A program made the position numbers and the translations under genes. The notes under the pieces are model-generated. The model made no database searches. It worked only from the letters and a program-made list of their open reading frames with translations, and had not been told where the DNA came from. Positions 52,431-64,000 of a DNA stretch of 64,000 bases are shown here, in pieces. Numbering within the stretch: position 1 is the stretch's first letter; the number at the start of each line of letters is the position of its first letter. The stretch spans positions 17,714,496 through 17,778,495 of the forward strand of contig OX438753.1 of assembly GCA_949316235.1 (NCBI GenBank), written 5' to 3'. This DNA comes from Oegoconia quadripuncta (Eukaryota; Arthropoda; Insecta; Lepidoptera; Autostichidae).

Positions 52431-55400
52431 AAGTTATAGTTTAATATTTATCACCAATACACGATGTTCGTCACAATCTATGTTTCCACAGAATACCTGC
52501 GCAGCAGTACATTACTACGTTTTTTTTAATTAATCAATGGCTACTTTATATTTTCTAAAAATAGTTTTTTGATAATAGAAGGGTTTACATAGTCGTATAT
52601 GTTATACTAAATATCTATATTATATCTAAAGCAAGCTATCGATTTGTTAGAATTCTTTTTATTCTATCAGTGACAGGTACTCTATCTATGTGCAATAAAT
52701 GACGGCCTTTAAAATTATAGGAAGCTAAAAGGAAACTAAAAGTAATACATCCTTACACAACCATAAATACAAGAGCACATCTACGAGTAACTACTAGATA
52801 TTGTCATCTCAACTGTACAACTTTGACACGCAAGTGCGGTCGTAGTTACCTCGGGCTGTGATAATCCATTCTCTTTGAGTAGGCTATTAGCTTCGGGGTT
52901 ACTATAACCCAACAAAATGTTTCCGTCTACTACAATGTGAGAGTACCTATAAGGGGGGTACATGTCTGTAAGGGACAAGTCGACATTCCTTGAAACAGGT
53001 GGTCAGGTACCTCGATACAATAATTGTAATAGATTTTTTATGTTAGGTTTACAAAAAATAAATTATTTTTTCGAACAAAGTAATTACGTATTCTAGTGTA
53101 AGCTTCCTCTTTATATTATATTACATTTGTAATTGATAAACTGGCAACGTTGTATCAAGTTAAAGAATGAATTACGCCATCTACTATCCTACCAATCAGT
53201 CAATAGGCGTGTAAATTTGCATAGTGTGCGTTAAGAGTAATTTTCTTCGATTTATTTGGATATTTATTTATGACCGAAGTAAATTAGATATTTTCATTTA
53301 GATTCCGGATTTAGATGTATTTTGAATTAAATAACATGCCCATAGAGGGAATGTCGGGGTGTCCCTTATACGCAGTATATTACGGTGTATATAAATAGCG
53401 CACAGAAAGAACTTTTACTTTTAAAGCATTCCATCAAAATCGTTAATATAAATATCTGAATGAGGTTAACATAATGGTAGCTTCACAAATACATCTAATA
53501 ATGTTACTTTTTTAATATCAGAGGCACTATTTAGGCACAGCTCACTCCACGCCCACTCTAAAACGCACGTAATTCTCCATGATATAATTATTGTACCTAT
53601 CCTATAGTACTACTGTATGTGACTACTACCACAGCTCATTGTTACCACTTCGGAGGTGGAGACCTGGGGACCTGAAATACAGGGTATTACCTAATTCAGG
53701 TACCAGTCTCAATAAAAGTTTTTTGTTGGGTTCTTTCTTTTTGTTATAATAATGCTATGACTTGTAATGTACAAATCTTTATGGAGAAAATAAAGATTAT
53801 ATTATTATGGGATACAAATTGTAATCACGGGTAAAACAGTATCAGTATATGAGGAACAAGTATTCCAATATCACGTGACGACAGAATTCTCGCTAAGAAT
53901 ACTTACTGTTATTACTTTTAAATTACAATGGCACATTTTCCTTTGAGTACAATATTTTGACATTGTCAAAATAGCTGAATTCCACTGTTCGTTATCAATT
54001 TCATGCGGATGTTATCAATTTCATCTGCGAGACGTTGATTGATGTGTAGAGATTTGCCTCTCAAAAAAAATTTTTTTTTTCCATATCGTAATGTTTTTTA
54101 TGCAAATGATTTTGTTATACGTCAACATGATAATAAATTCTTTGGACGAATTTTTTTTACAATATAATATTTTAAAGATACTCGTATGTATGGGAAATAA
54201 CAGAATGCTTCCGTTACGACCAACTACACGTTTGGACGGGGGTCCAAAGGTCCCATCAAATAAATGTCTTTTAATGATTTTGCGTAACTTATGGTTTATT
54301 TTAATGGAAACAGGTAGACTATTATTAACCTTAGGTATGTTAAACTGTAGTACTAGTTAATACCACTAATATAACGCCGTTGGTTTTCTTAATCTAATAT
54401 TATAAATGCGAAAGTTTGGACGTTTGTTTGTTGCTCAATCACAGCGAAACGGATGAATGGAATTGGATAAAATTTGAAATAATGCCTGGATTAAGGATAT
54501 TTTTTTAAGGAAGACATAGGATATTTTTTAACCCGATAAAGTGAGTAGTTCCCGCGTGATAATCACATTTTCGCGATAAAGTTATTCCACGCAGGCAGAA
54601 CCGCGAGCGGAGACCTAGTAAATAATAATACAACTAGTCGTTTGGCATATTTGCAAAGTAGTTAAAAGCGCTGGAAAGTTTGAAGGGGCCGGTCCAGCGG
54701 GCTTATGACAGAATCGTTAGGCGGTCTTCTCCAGTTCACTAGAGGTGATGAATCCGTTGTCCGAGATGGACCACGAAGAAGTGGACTCCGACTAATTCTC
54801 TCCCACAACTCATGTTGAGGCGAAACGCGTCAGATTCTTACTGACTTGTCATACAGACATTGTCGACTTTGTATGGTGGTGGTTTGCTTGTTGCAGCATG
54901 TGTTGACGTTCCTGCTCTATTCAGCTAATTTCTTTCCGGTCTCTTCTCGTGGGTGCCGTGAATAATGGACTTTCCACTGTTGGAACCTCATGGCTCACCT
55001 GTTGTCATATGTGCATATCTGTTTATGTCGTAAGATGAACCGTGGATGTTGTTTGGTACACTCAAAGACGAATGGTTGAGATATCTCTGGTCACATTTGG
55101 GATAAAGGCAGTGACATGTTATGTCTAATTTACGTAAGGCACATTAATGTTAGCCCGCAGCGGGTCGGGTTGCAACAAAAACCCGCATTTCATATGAGCC
55201 GTCACAAATTATGCCGGTGCGGAGCGGGTCGTATTATTGCACAAATGTATGATGTACGCAGAGACGGCCCGTCCCGCTCCGCTGCGGCGCAACATAACGT
55301 GCGTTTAGCCTTAGGTAGTAGCTTTTTGCGACACGCACGTAAATATATCTTTCTAATCTTTTCTGTGTTAAACTACACGTCTTGGTTACGTATTTATTAG

Positions 55401-55880
55401 TAAGAGCACAAACACTTTCTCTTGAAAATGCCAATACCAAATTGCTATTCCAAGTCTAAACACCATTTACTAAATCCATCGAAGTACATATACAAAGTTT
55501 GTATCGCTATTTGCGGACACGGTCAGAGAAGCTAGACCGGACTCCGGACTAGCCTAAAGTTTCAACTGGACAGTTTCTAGTTTAGTAACGGAGTTTCGCC
55601 CCTTACATCACGTCCATATAGTACAGGAAACTGTATACTATTTCTTGAACAATTTAGTATTGGCAACTTTTAACTATTCTTTAATCGACGATGTCGACCA
55701 CTTGCTCGTCTTCCCGTCCTTTTTTTGGTTTTATTGTTGAAAGTTGTTTAATTTTTTTTATTTTATTTTATTAAATACACTCATAGCGTTTGTCAATGAA
55801 TAATTATATCAAGAGTCAGATTTCCTTACATTATCATAAAGATGTGTAAGTAATTATAATTAGAATAGGAATTTGAATTA
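52431..55880. other. No gene; dispersed repeats only
   Basis: 54400-54620 is a dispersed element (attataaatgcgaaagtttg to cgcgagcggagacctagta). 54935-55118 is a copy of repeat G. 55145-55310 is GC-richer (gcagcgggtcgggttgc, gcggagcgggtcgta) without a recognisable frame. Confidence 0.45.
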
Positions 55881-56179
55881 GCGTCGGTGGCACAGCGGAT
55901 AAGACGCGGTCTCCCAATTTAGGAGGTCCGAGTTCGATTCCTAGCCGGGCCATGTACCAATGAGTTTTTAAATTTAATTTAATTACTTATGTCCATATAT
56001 CCGACTGTTCTCTTAAACGGTGAAGGAAAACATCGTGAGGAAACCTGCATGCCTGAGAAATAAAAATTCAAAGGCATGTGAAGTCCCCAACCCGCACTGG
56101 TCCAGCGTGGTGGACTATGACTCATAAACGAAGAAAGGTCTATATCCCTGCAGTGGTATGTTTACGAGGTAATGATGAT
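55881..56179 (+). mobile_element. tRNA-derived SINE, family C, with target duplication
   Basis: Best-preserved copy: head gtggcacagcggataagacg, B box gttcgattccta, tail aatgatgat. Flanked by tgaattag (55874-55881 and 56179-56186). Confidence 0.82.
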
Positions 56180-56186
56180 GAATTAG

Positions 56187-57915
56187 AATTTTATCTTAAT
56201 TTTATTTGTATTGACAAGCCTTTGTTAAAGCTCTTTTTATTTCACTACTCCGAGTTGAATAGTCCATCTGAGTTATATTCTATCTATATACTATCTTCTA
56301 CAATTCTGATAATCACATCAAGAAATTCCATGAGGATATAGTAAAAAAGTAAAAGTAAAATCATTTTTATTGTGTCAAAAACAGTGTTACAATATAAGCA
56401 GTGAGGTAGCCCTGGTCCCCACACCAGGATTCCCTGTGTTGTGGGTAACCAGTCTCTTCCCCATCCAATTAACAAAGTATATATAGGATGCCTAATAGCT
56501 ATGCTAAGTGACAAATATTCAAAAAGGTCAACAACAACCATAATATAGAAATTCCTTTTTTAAGATCAGTGGTATATGCTCAAAATTTCGAAATCTCAAA
56601 ATCTCTCTGGTGTGAGATATTCTGTTGTAATTTTGATCTTGCTGCTGTTATTGTGTGGTATCAAATAAATATATGTCTATATCTTATGAGTCGTATTAGA
56701 TATTCTGATGTGGATTTTCTGAGCGGTAAAGAAATTATTGAACTAAAAAGATCATCACCAAATGATTTTCTATCAGTGGAAACCTCTATTTGGTTTTCAG
56801 TTTTTTAGTTTAAGTGATAATTTGTAAAACAGCTGTTGGTTTTCCCAAAAAAAAAAATCATCCCGAAAATCTAAATTATCAATGTATTATTAATTAGGTA
56901 ATCGTGCCGTCTCATAGGTTAGCTCTAAAATATTTGTAACTGAAATTAAGTCAAAATAATCAACAATCAATCTAAAATTATGCGTTTGCTCTCTGACTAC
57001 TTTCAATATGTATTAGCATTCACTTTGCTCACAAAACTTCCATTGTTAGTTTTCCCAAAAATAGATGGACAAGTGTTAGTTGGACTACAGTCCTGAGGGT
57101 TTCAGATCACACACTATATTGATTGATTGTCGAAGGAAATACATTTCTCGTAAACAAGTGTTAGAAATACCATAATACCTACTTACCCCCGACTTATTAT
57201 GTCTGTCTATATATCTGTGCTTGTCTGTGGCATAGTAGAGACGACTTGACCGATTTGAAAACGGTTTGTTACAATAGAAAACTGGAGTTGATTTGTTTGT
57301 CTGTATGAATATATCATATTCGCTTGAAAGTTTTTTTAATTTTCGACTAATTGTTAAACTTAAACATTCTATTAAAAATATAAGACAACAAAAGGGGATT
57401 AATTGAAAAAAATAATCCGTCGGCACACTTTTGATAATTTTTATATCAGCGGATCATACAAGACAATACACTGGATGCCATAGCTGTTCCTTAGAAGATG
57501 AGCAAAACAAAGTAATCCATTTTCCTTTGGAAGATCGGACCCCTAATACGGAGAAGTGAGGTAATAATAAAAGTTTATGCGTGTATGTTTAACTACGTGG
57601 AGAAGAAGTAGTTTAGTTTTGGTTTATATAGTCTAAGTTATAGAAACAAGTGGATAATGAGACAATAAGATATAATTTCAGTACATATTCAGTGTGTTTT
57701 TGCAGTATCACCAATATAGATTTTTTTCGACCAGCTAGTATATTCTTGGCTAGACCCAATACGATGTGACTTTTAAAGATCCCTTAAATAGCATATACTC
57801 ATGATTACAAACAAATGCCCATAGAAAAGCTTTGTAAATTTATTTTTTAGTTTCTCATAAATGTATATTATAAACAAATTTCTCAAAGAAACAACATTTT
57901 ATAATAAATTCCATT
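56187..57915. other. No gene; LINE-tail-like segment
   Basis: 56345-56490 (tcatttttattgtgtcaaaa, gtgttgtgggtaaccagt) reads like a reversed LINE 3' end. 57190-57400 is a dispersed repeat trace. Confidence 0.4.
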
Positions 57916-57985
57916 ATGGGCCTTATCTTCACTTAACATCAGGTATGATTGAGGTCAAGTGCAACCTGTAGTTCTTAGAAAGAAA
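57916..57985 (+). mobile_element. SINE family A, short fragment
   Basis: gggccttatcttcacttaac, atcaggtatgattgaggtca, followed by an A run; only the 3' end remains. Confidence 0.6.
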
Positions 57986-58339
57986 ACAAAAAAAAAAAAT
58001 ATAGTTTGGGAAAGTTGTTTGTATTTATGAGATACAGAAAGAATCTTTCGATATTAAAAAAAATAAAAGTAAATTAAAAATCATTCCATATAATTACAAA
58101 ACGAATTTAATAACCTGTAACCTTCAAGCAAAGTGTACTTGAATGTAAGATGTTATAGACAATGAATTTAAATATTAGTTTACCTGTCGGTCAGTGTATC
58201 CACAACTTAACAATTAAAAATTTTGACTATCGCGAGTCTCAAATCATCTCAATAATCAAACAAACTGTGTTAAAGGCTAAATATTTTGTAACAGAGGAAA
58301 CGAATTCCATCAAGTGGCTAAGAACCATTTAGGAAACAT

Positions 58340-58470
58340 TACAACAACAATAACAAATACACTTTATTGCACAACAGAAAAGAAAATACCATTTCAGATA
58401 AGTGGTAAGAATAGAATGTTCAATTTGGCGACCTTATTACTAAAAGCGATCTCTTCCAGGTAACCAGGTA
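58340..58470 (-). mobile_element. CR1-like LINE 3' tail fragment
   Basis: aaatacactttattgcacaa and caatttggcgaccttattac (complement of a common lepidopteran LINE 3' end). Confidence 0.55.
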
Positions 58471-58889
58471 GGCAGGCAGGAGACACCAGTGAACGAAAAG
58501 TAAAACTGGTTTAAAATCATTTCAGCCGTTTTGCCACAGACCAGCAAAGGGTTGAAACTTATAAAACTTCTTTTTGCGTCAAGAGTTATATAAAATTTGC
58601 GATCTAATTGATACGCATATTTGCCATCGATATTTTACTGTCAGGCTAATGTTGTATCATGGGATCTTCAAGAGCTGGACCAGTAAGCATTACTGAAATC
58701 ACACGCTACATCTTCAACCACATCGTCACTTTCCAATAGGTGCAATGGGATTATAGTCAAACGCTTGTCGTCATTTATAAAAAAAGTTCCGAATTCTTTA
58801 AGAATTGAGACTCACCACAAAGAAAAATAAAACTTATCCCGCGTCCGTCAATGAAACAGATTTGACATCGAGCGCGTCCTCTTGACGCT

Positions 58890-59060
58890 TGGTTATTAAT
58901 TAGGGTCCCGCAAAAAGGTGGCGAGGTCCAGTAGCTCTGACGCAGGCTCCTGCGGCAAAGTCAGTATCCGCCCAACTGCCGTCGCGGCCGCCCGCCCACC
59001 CATGACGCGCGCCGCACTGGCGGAAAGCGGTCGCAACGACCACCGCCAGAAATAAACACA
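58890..59060. other. GC-rich island, possible promoter or 5' exon
   Basis: A short stretch with many CpGs (gtcgcggccgcccgcccacc, catgacgcgcgccgcact) in AT-rich DNA. It carries no long frame. Retained CpGs and sharp edges would fit a host promoter, a first exon or a young insertion. Confidence 0.35.
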
Positions 59061-59257
59061 ATTTTCAAATCCGGAACCTATTAACGTTTTTCGATGTGTG
59101 TTGTTACTATTATTTAAAATTGTAGAATTATTTGTTTTTTGACTTTTATTTTATTGTTGCAAGTTTTTGATTGACTTTGCCAAATTTTTTTAAGTGTTTA
59201 CCAATTGATGAAGGTGACGATTCCTGTATCGCAAGGACTGAAAAAAGTAAGTCAACA

Positions 59258-59420
59258 TCAACAACTTATCCCCAATGCTGGGGCATAGCCTCCTCTCAAT
59301 AGGAAAGGTTATGGGCTATATCCACCACGGAGGCCCAGTATGGTTTAGTAGATTTGTGTCAGAGTAGTGGCTACCTGACTGCCGCCGGTGTTATCAAGCC
59401 TATCGCATAGGCCAAGAAAG
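59258..59420. mobile_element. Short dispersed repeat
   Basis: cttatccccaatgctggggc and aggttatgggctatatccac resemble tRNA-less short repeats of insects; the neighbouring 59061-60600 has no other assignable content except a reversed 54400-type fragment near 59835-59990. Confidence 0.35.
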
Positions 59421-60607
59421 AAATTCATCTGAAAACAACCTGGGAAGACGTACTCTTACGAAGTACGAAAACGCATGAAAATGCCCCTAATGGTCATCTA
59501 ATCAAATTCTGACTGCACAAATCGAAAACAGTTAACGAATGCGACTGCGTACGATTGCGGTAAAAAAGGAAGGATAACTTTTGAATAAAAAAACGAGCAT
59601 TATAGTTAATCTTTGCTGCAGGTTTTATCAAAACTCGTGTCCCTTTAAATCCCCTTCACATGGCGCTGGGCGGCTTAAACCTTGTGATTTACGGCTTTTA
59701 TAAATTAGGTCATCGGTCATTCCATGGTTTATATTATGTCAGGGAAAGTTTTTATTTGTACTTTGCATGAAAATTAAATAGAAAATACGAAGAAATACAT
59801 TTTTTACAAATACTAGGAATATGTTTTATTCCATACCAGCTTTTTGCCCGCGGCTTCGCTGCATGGGCGTAACTTAATCACGGATATGTTTAATTTGTTT
59901 AACCTGCGGGTATTATTCACTTTATCGGGATACAAAATATCCTATGTTTTAATCCAGGATATTCTACTTATATACCAAAATAATGAAAATTCGTTCATTC
60001 ATAATTATAATTTATATCTTGTGGTTTTGTGCTATGCCCAATTGCTCCACTACGTCGTAACTACATCGATGTTGCTCCACTATATCACACAGATCTCTAG
60101 CAGGGACTAGAGAAGCCGCACCTTTTTTGTTAAAATTTCCAGACTAAAAACGCTTTGACCAACTTTGTTCACCTTTATTGATACTGCATTATGTCCATAA
60201 ACGGCACAATTTTTCTGTAGCTTACAACCCGTTTTTGCCTTTTTCAATTAAAATTTCAAACTGTAGAGAAATTTCTTCGTAATTTCACTCATACGGGAAG
60301 TGCGGAAAATATTTTTTTTTTTTAATTTTCAGGATGTTGTCTTCTAAAAATATTAAAGTCAGAACAAACAGTACAACCAAAGAGATTTGATTACAACTGC
60401 ATATTTTCAAAATACGGAAATACTTTTTGCTAGGTATTGCCTTACAGTGAATAAATACAAGATACGCACAAAAACCATAATTCACGGAACTTGAAAAGAC
60501 GTCGCAAAATTATTCGACTAAGGGATACGAGAAAGCAATTACGAAGAATTTCGCCAAATCCTAATGTACGTGGATACTCATAAAGATGGTAGATTATAGG
60601 TTTTCTT

Positions 60608-60895
60608 TTTTTTTATGCACAACGGGTTCGTACTTGACCTCAATCACACCTGATGTTAAGTGAAGATGAGGTCGATGGTGGAAGCGTCTGACCCGGAAAC
60701 CCCAACACATTTGGGGGACTGGTTATCTTATCTCTGACAAACGGAACACAGCAATGCTATTAACATTACACCAAGATGGTGGTACCTAGCCAGGCGGACA
60801 TTTAAAATGCCCTACCACCAACCAAACCGAGTACTTAAACATGTACCCCGCTGGGGAAAAACCCGCGACCTCCGAATCCTGGTGTTGGTGTGTCT
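60608..60895 (-). mobile_element. tRNA-derived SINE, family A, head-damaged
   Basis: T run, atgcacaacgggttcgtact, full body; the B box is damaged (ctggggaaaaacccgcgacc) and the A box is gone. Confidence 0.75.
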
Positions 60896-60924
60896 TGTAC
60901 CGATGTACCAGTATTCAACAGTGC

Positions 60925-61285
60925 CCCAAAGACTCCAGAGTCGTAATAACTTTTTAAAGTGCGTTACTCCCTACAAGGTGTGGCTTCGGATGCTCGCTGC
61001 AGCCTGTGGCGGCAAAGATACTCTCTTGCGTCGTTGCTCCCGCTGGAGGAGTCTCTTCCTCCTTGACATGAATTGCCATGGCCAACATGGAAATCCTTAA
61101 ATCGGCTTCGAACTCAGGTTGGCCGCAGCAAAGATAATCTGTGCAGGTGGGGCTTGTGAGGGATGCGAGTGCGGAGTCTCCCCACAGACAATGGATCACG
61201 TATTGTCTTGCTCCACGTGTCCTGACAGCTGCACCTTTGACGACCTCCGTAACGCCACAGACAGCTGTTAGAGTGGCTAAGTATT
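60925..61285 (+). mobile_element. Degenerate Jockey/R1-like LINE C-terminus
   Basis: The frame near 61125-61265 reads GACEGCECGVSPQTMDHVL, then CPDSCTFDDLRNATDSC, matching the Cys/His region at the end of these LINE polyproteins. Interrupted upstream by stops. Confidence 0.6.
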
Positions 61286-61497
61286 GGTCCAATAAAATTT
61301 GAAACTTGCCTCGACACGAAAAGAAGAAGATGAAGAAGTTTTTTGTTTTTTGTTTTGTTTTTTGTTTTGTTTGACGTGTATGCTTATATACAATAAAGTA
61401 TTAAATAAATAAATAAATAAAATAAGAAGTATGTCTCCTTCGTGATATAGTAAAATATTGTAGATTGAATTTCACGAAGTTGAGTCATGCTTAGATT
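61286..61497. other. Low-complexity spacer
   Basis: (gttttttgtttt)n near 61339-61370 and (aaat)n near 61404-61421, probably a retroposon tail. Confidence 0.5.
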
Positions 61498-61985
61498 CAT
61501 AATGTCACGACCTTTATCCAAAATAGGGTGGTTAGAAATATCCCAGATAAGCGTTTGGGGGTTTCAAACATTAAAAGTTTAATGCTTGAAACAACATCCA
61601 TGGTTCACCTTTCGAAATAGACAGAAATGCACATGTAACAGGGGGTGAGCCTATTGCTTTTAAAACGTGCTAGCCTATAGATATTTTTGATGTAAAGTCA
61701 CTTAGTCGCCTTTTATGACACCTACTGGAAGAGCCAGGTTGGTTATATATTCTTTTTACGTACCGAGAACACACAACACAAAATCGATTAATAAAAAAAT
61801 AAAGCTTTAGGTCAAAAATAAAAGTGAAAATCATAAAAAAAAATTGCATCGCTGCGCGGACAAAGCGGCAATCGTAGATTTTTGGGTGCTCCGCATCAAT
61901 GATGCTGTATGTATGATTCCTTAGTTGCCTTGTCGACACCCATCCAAAGAGACAGGTTGGTTCTACTCTACCGGCCAAAGTGGAA
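61498..61985 (+). mobile_element. Repeat G copies
   Basis: aatgtcacgacctttatcca, ggtggttagaaatatcc, cacttagtcgccttttatga; a second partial copy near 61895-61960 (ttagttgccttgtcgacac). Confidence 0.55.
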
Positions 61986-63560
61986 TTTCTTCATTATTTT
62001 GTGTGTTTGAGTTACTACAAAGTTTATTCCCTCTCCCTAAGAAATAACTCACGATATATGATGAAAGCGGATTCTGACGAATGAGTCATTAGATACACAG
62101 ATAGTAATACACGTCCACCATTCCTGACAAAGTCAAATTACAAAAAATACCTACTATTTCTGACGAAAGCGGAATCTTACGGACGTGCACCAAATTTTTA
62201 ATAAAAAATAAAAGTACCTAATATTAAAATGAAAGAGCATTTATGGCTAATCATAAAACATTCTCTTTTTATTATTTTGTTCTTAAATAGAATATCAATC
62301 GTGTCATACAAAATTATAAATAATCAATCAACATCTTATAATGTACCCTTTTCAATAGCACAAAAATCATTTGTATTTGTATTTGTATCAATAACGATAT
62401 AATCAACGATAACGATGTTGTATTAAACGTATATCTAATACGTATAGTAAAACGTATATCGAATAGCCATTAATCTGAGAATTGCCCTACAAAATAATTC
62501 CAAAAAAGCATCACAACTTGCGTTGAGCTTCAGAGACACTTATTATCATGAATTAATATTGTACATGTATCTACATAATTTTTTCCCACTGTAGTAGATA
62601 TCGCTTCTAATAAAATTTAGTTTTAAAATACAAATAGACATGATTTAAAATATTATACAATATATTTTTCCGTGTTTTCGCATCACAAATTGTCACACAA
62701 AACCTACTTAAAAAAAGCAATCCTTGAGTTTCTTGCGCGTAATACTCTGAGGAGTTTTGAGAATGAGCAGTAATTTAATATCAATCTAATTAAGCAAATT
62801 TCATGTATCTAAGTTTTAGTTAAGTTGCCTTCAAATGGTTCGTGTAACACACGGCTGCTGCGTCGCCAGTTCCGTTTTCTTGAACTTTGCTTGACCCGCT
62901 ACCGCGTGTCTTGATAGAGGCGATTCATGCTGCCTATTCATTAATAAAGTAGCGTATCGTGCAGAGAGGCAACATAGCTGCAATGTTCATTATACGAGTA
63001 GGCGCCGGTGGTCTATATAACGCTCACGCCAATGTCATTCGCCAAAGCTCTTTTTAACGGACTGATTCAGGGAGGAGGGTAATGATTCTCGTGTGTATAG
63101 ATTTCTATGTTAACCCTCTCAGCCTAAACGGCTTGACCGATTTTTGGGAAGCATCATTTTCGAATGTCAATATTGTACTTGTGGTACCTAAATATATTAT
63201 TAAAACTAACTTATAAACTTAGAGAATTGTATCAATCAAAGATCAGCGATATTTTATTCACCGGACTGAGGGTGTTATCACTTGGCTGTATGAGACTTAT
63301 GTTCTTTGCCATAACAAATAGTGCGGTTGTAGAATATAACTTCACCATTTGCGTTTATAATACACGCGTATTTTATGAGCTGCTTGATATATCTAAAACC
63401 GGTGAAATTAGATCTACTTAACGAGCAAGTATGTTGAAAAATCAAAAACCGCAATTTTTGCATAAAATATTTCCTACAAAACTCTGGGCAACAAGTCGAA
63501 TCCAACGACACCATGCACTTAGATGTCAGTCAAGTGGTTGAGGCCTCAGGATGCGCCAAA
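61986..63560. other. No gene identified
   Basis: AT-rich. gcctaaacggcttgaccgat at 63122 is shared with 6674. A slightly GC-richer patch lies near 62845-62930. Nothing coding is supported. Confidence 0.4.
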
Positions 63561-63565
63561 GGAAC

Positions 63566-63900
63566 GGACATCTATACATATACTTACATACACTCGAAAA
63601 ACATTACCCTCCTTCTTGGGCAGTCGTGTAAAAACTCTCTAAATCACGCTTTACTTAGCCGACTGAGTTTTGATACCCATATTGACGTAGTCCTTCTTTC
63701 GTTGCTATCATTATTATCTGTCCATACATACTTACATACATATATACACTCGAAAAACATTACCCCCCTTTCTTGGGCAGTCAGGTGAAACTCTCTAAGT
63801 CATGCTTTATCTAGAATTAGCGCTAGCACTGAATTTTGATACTCATATTGATGTAGTCACCATCTATGTCCTTCTTTCGTTTCTAATCATGTTATCTGTC
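63566..63900. repeat. Tandem duplication, about 156-bp period
   Basis: cactcgaaaaacattaccc occurs at 63591 and 63747; both units also share cttgggcagtc, ctctctaa and gtccttctttcgtt. Two units. Confidence 0.75.
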
Positions 63901-64000
63901 AAACGATATCTCTTTTCACTGGCTTTTGCGAAACTACATTTTCCTTGATTTTTACGAATAAGATAAGTCTCTATGGTCTCCGCTCCTCCGAACTCTGAAA

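Overview
This window looks like AT-rich nuclear DNA from an insect, most likely a moth or butterfly. The evidence is the many copies of tRNA-derived SINEs with B boxes (ggttcgaatccc / ggttcgatccc), 3' fragments of RTE-, CR1- and Jockey/R1-like LINEs, short inverted-repeat MITEs, and no recognisable host exon. The species cannot be named from the sequence alone.

The centrepiece is a complete Polinton/Maverick element (an endogenous DNA-virus-like transposon) at 9578-26788, about 17.2 kb. It starts AGTAGG, ends CCTACT, has imperfect terminal inverted repeats of about 0.3-0.43 kb, and is flanked by a perfect 6-bp target duplication TCTTTA (9572-9577 and 26789-26794). Its left half reads rightward: packaging ATPase, a 332-aa conserved unknown, a fibre-like repeat protein, an integrase with a chromodomain, a phospholipase A2-like protein, an adenovirus-type protease, a penton-type minor capsid protein, a 56-aa basic protein, the double-jelly-roll major capsid protein and a 166-aa Cys-rich protein. 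Its right half reads mainly leftward: a small gene with an ATG-only first exon, the 1173-aa protein-primed DNA polymerase, and a GC-rich three-exon gene I do not recognise. A 77-aa Cys-rich ORF lies just inside the right inverted repeat on the + strand. No core reading frame carries an internal stop, so the copy looks young and possibly competent.

The element has dense, virus-like gene packing. The minor capsid, 56-aa, major capsid and 166-aa genes are chained by three ATGA overlaps, and the fibre-like and integrase genes overlap by 8 bp. The PLA2-like gene ends on an in-register A_AAA_AAC slippery heptamer whose -1 frame leads into the protease frame, which has no upstream ATG of its own. 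Together the genes supply replication (polymerase), integration (integrase), genome packaging (ATPase), and particle building and maturation (capsid proteins, protease). The PLA2-like and fibre-like proteins plausibly act in entry or attachment.

The flanks (1-9570 and 26800-64000) hold no gene I can support. They are layers of transposon debris: at least four SINE families, RTE and CR1 LINE tails, MITEs including an inverted pair at 37785-38213 / 40368-40793, a hairpin-bearing tandem repeat at 6931-7410, several long perfect palindromes, and nested insertions, one with a clear 10-bp target duplication. A GC-rich patch at about 58900-59050 could be an unmethylated promoter or a 5' exon.
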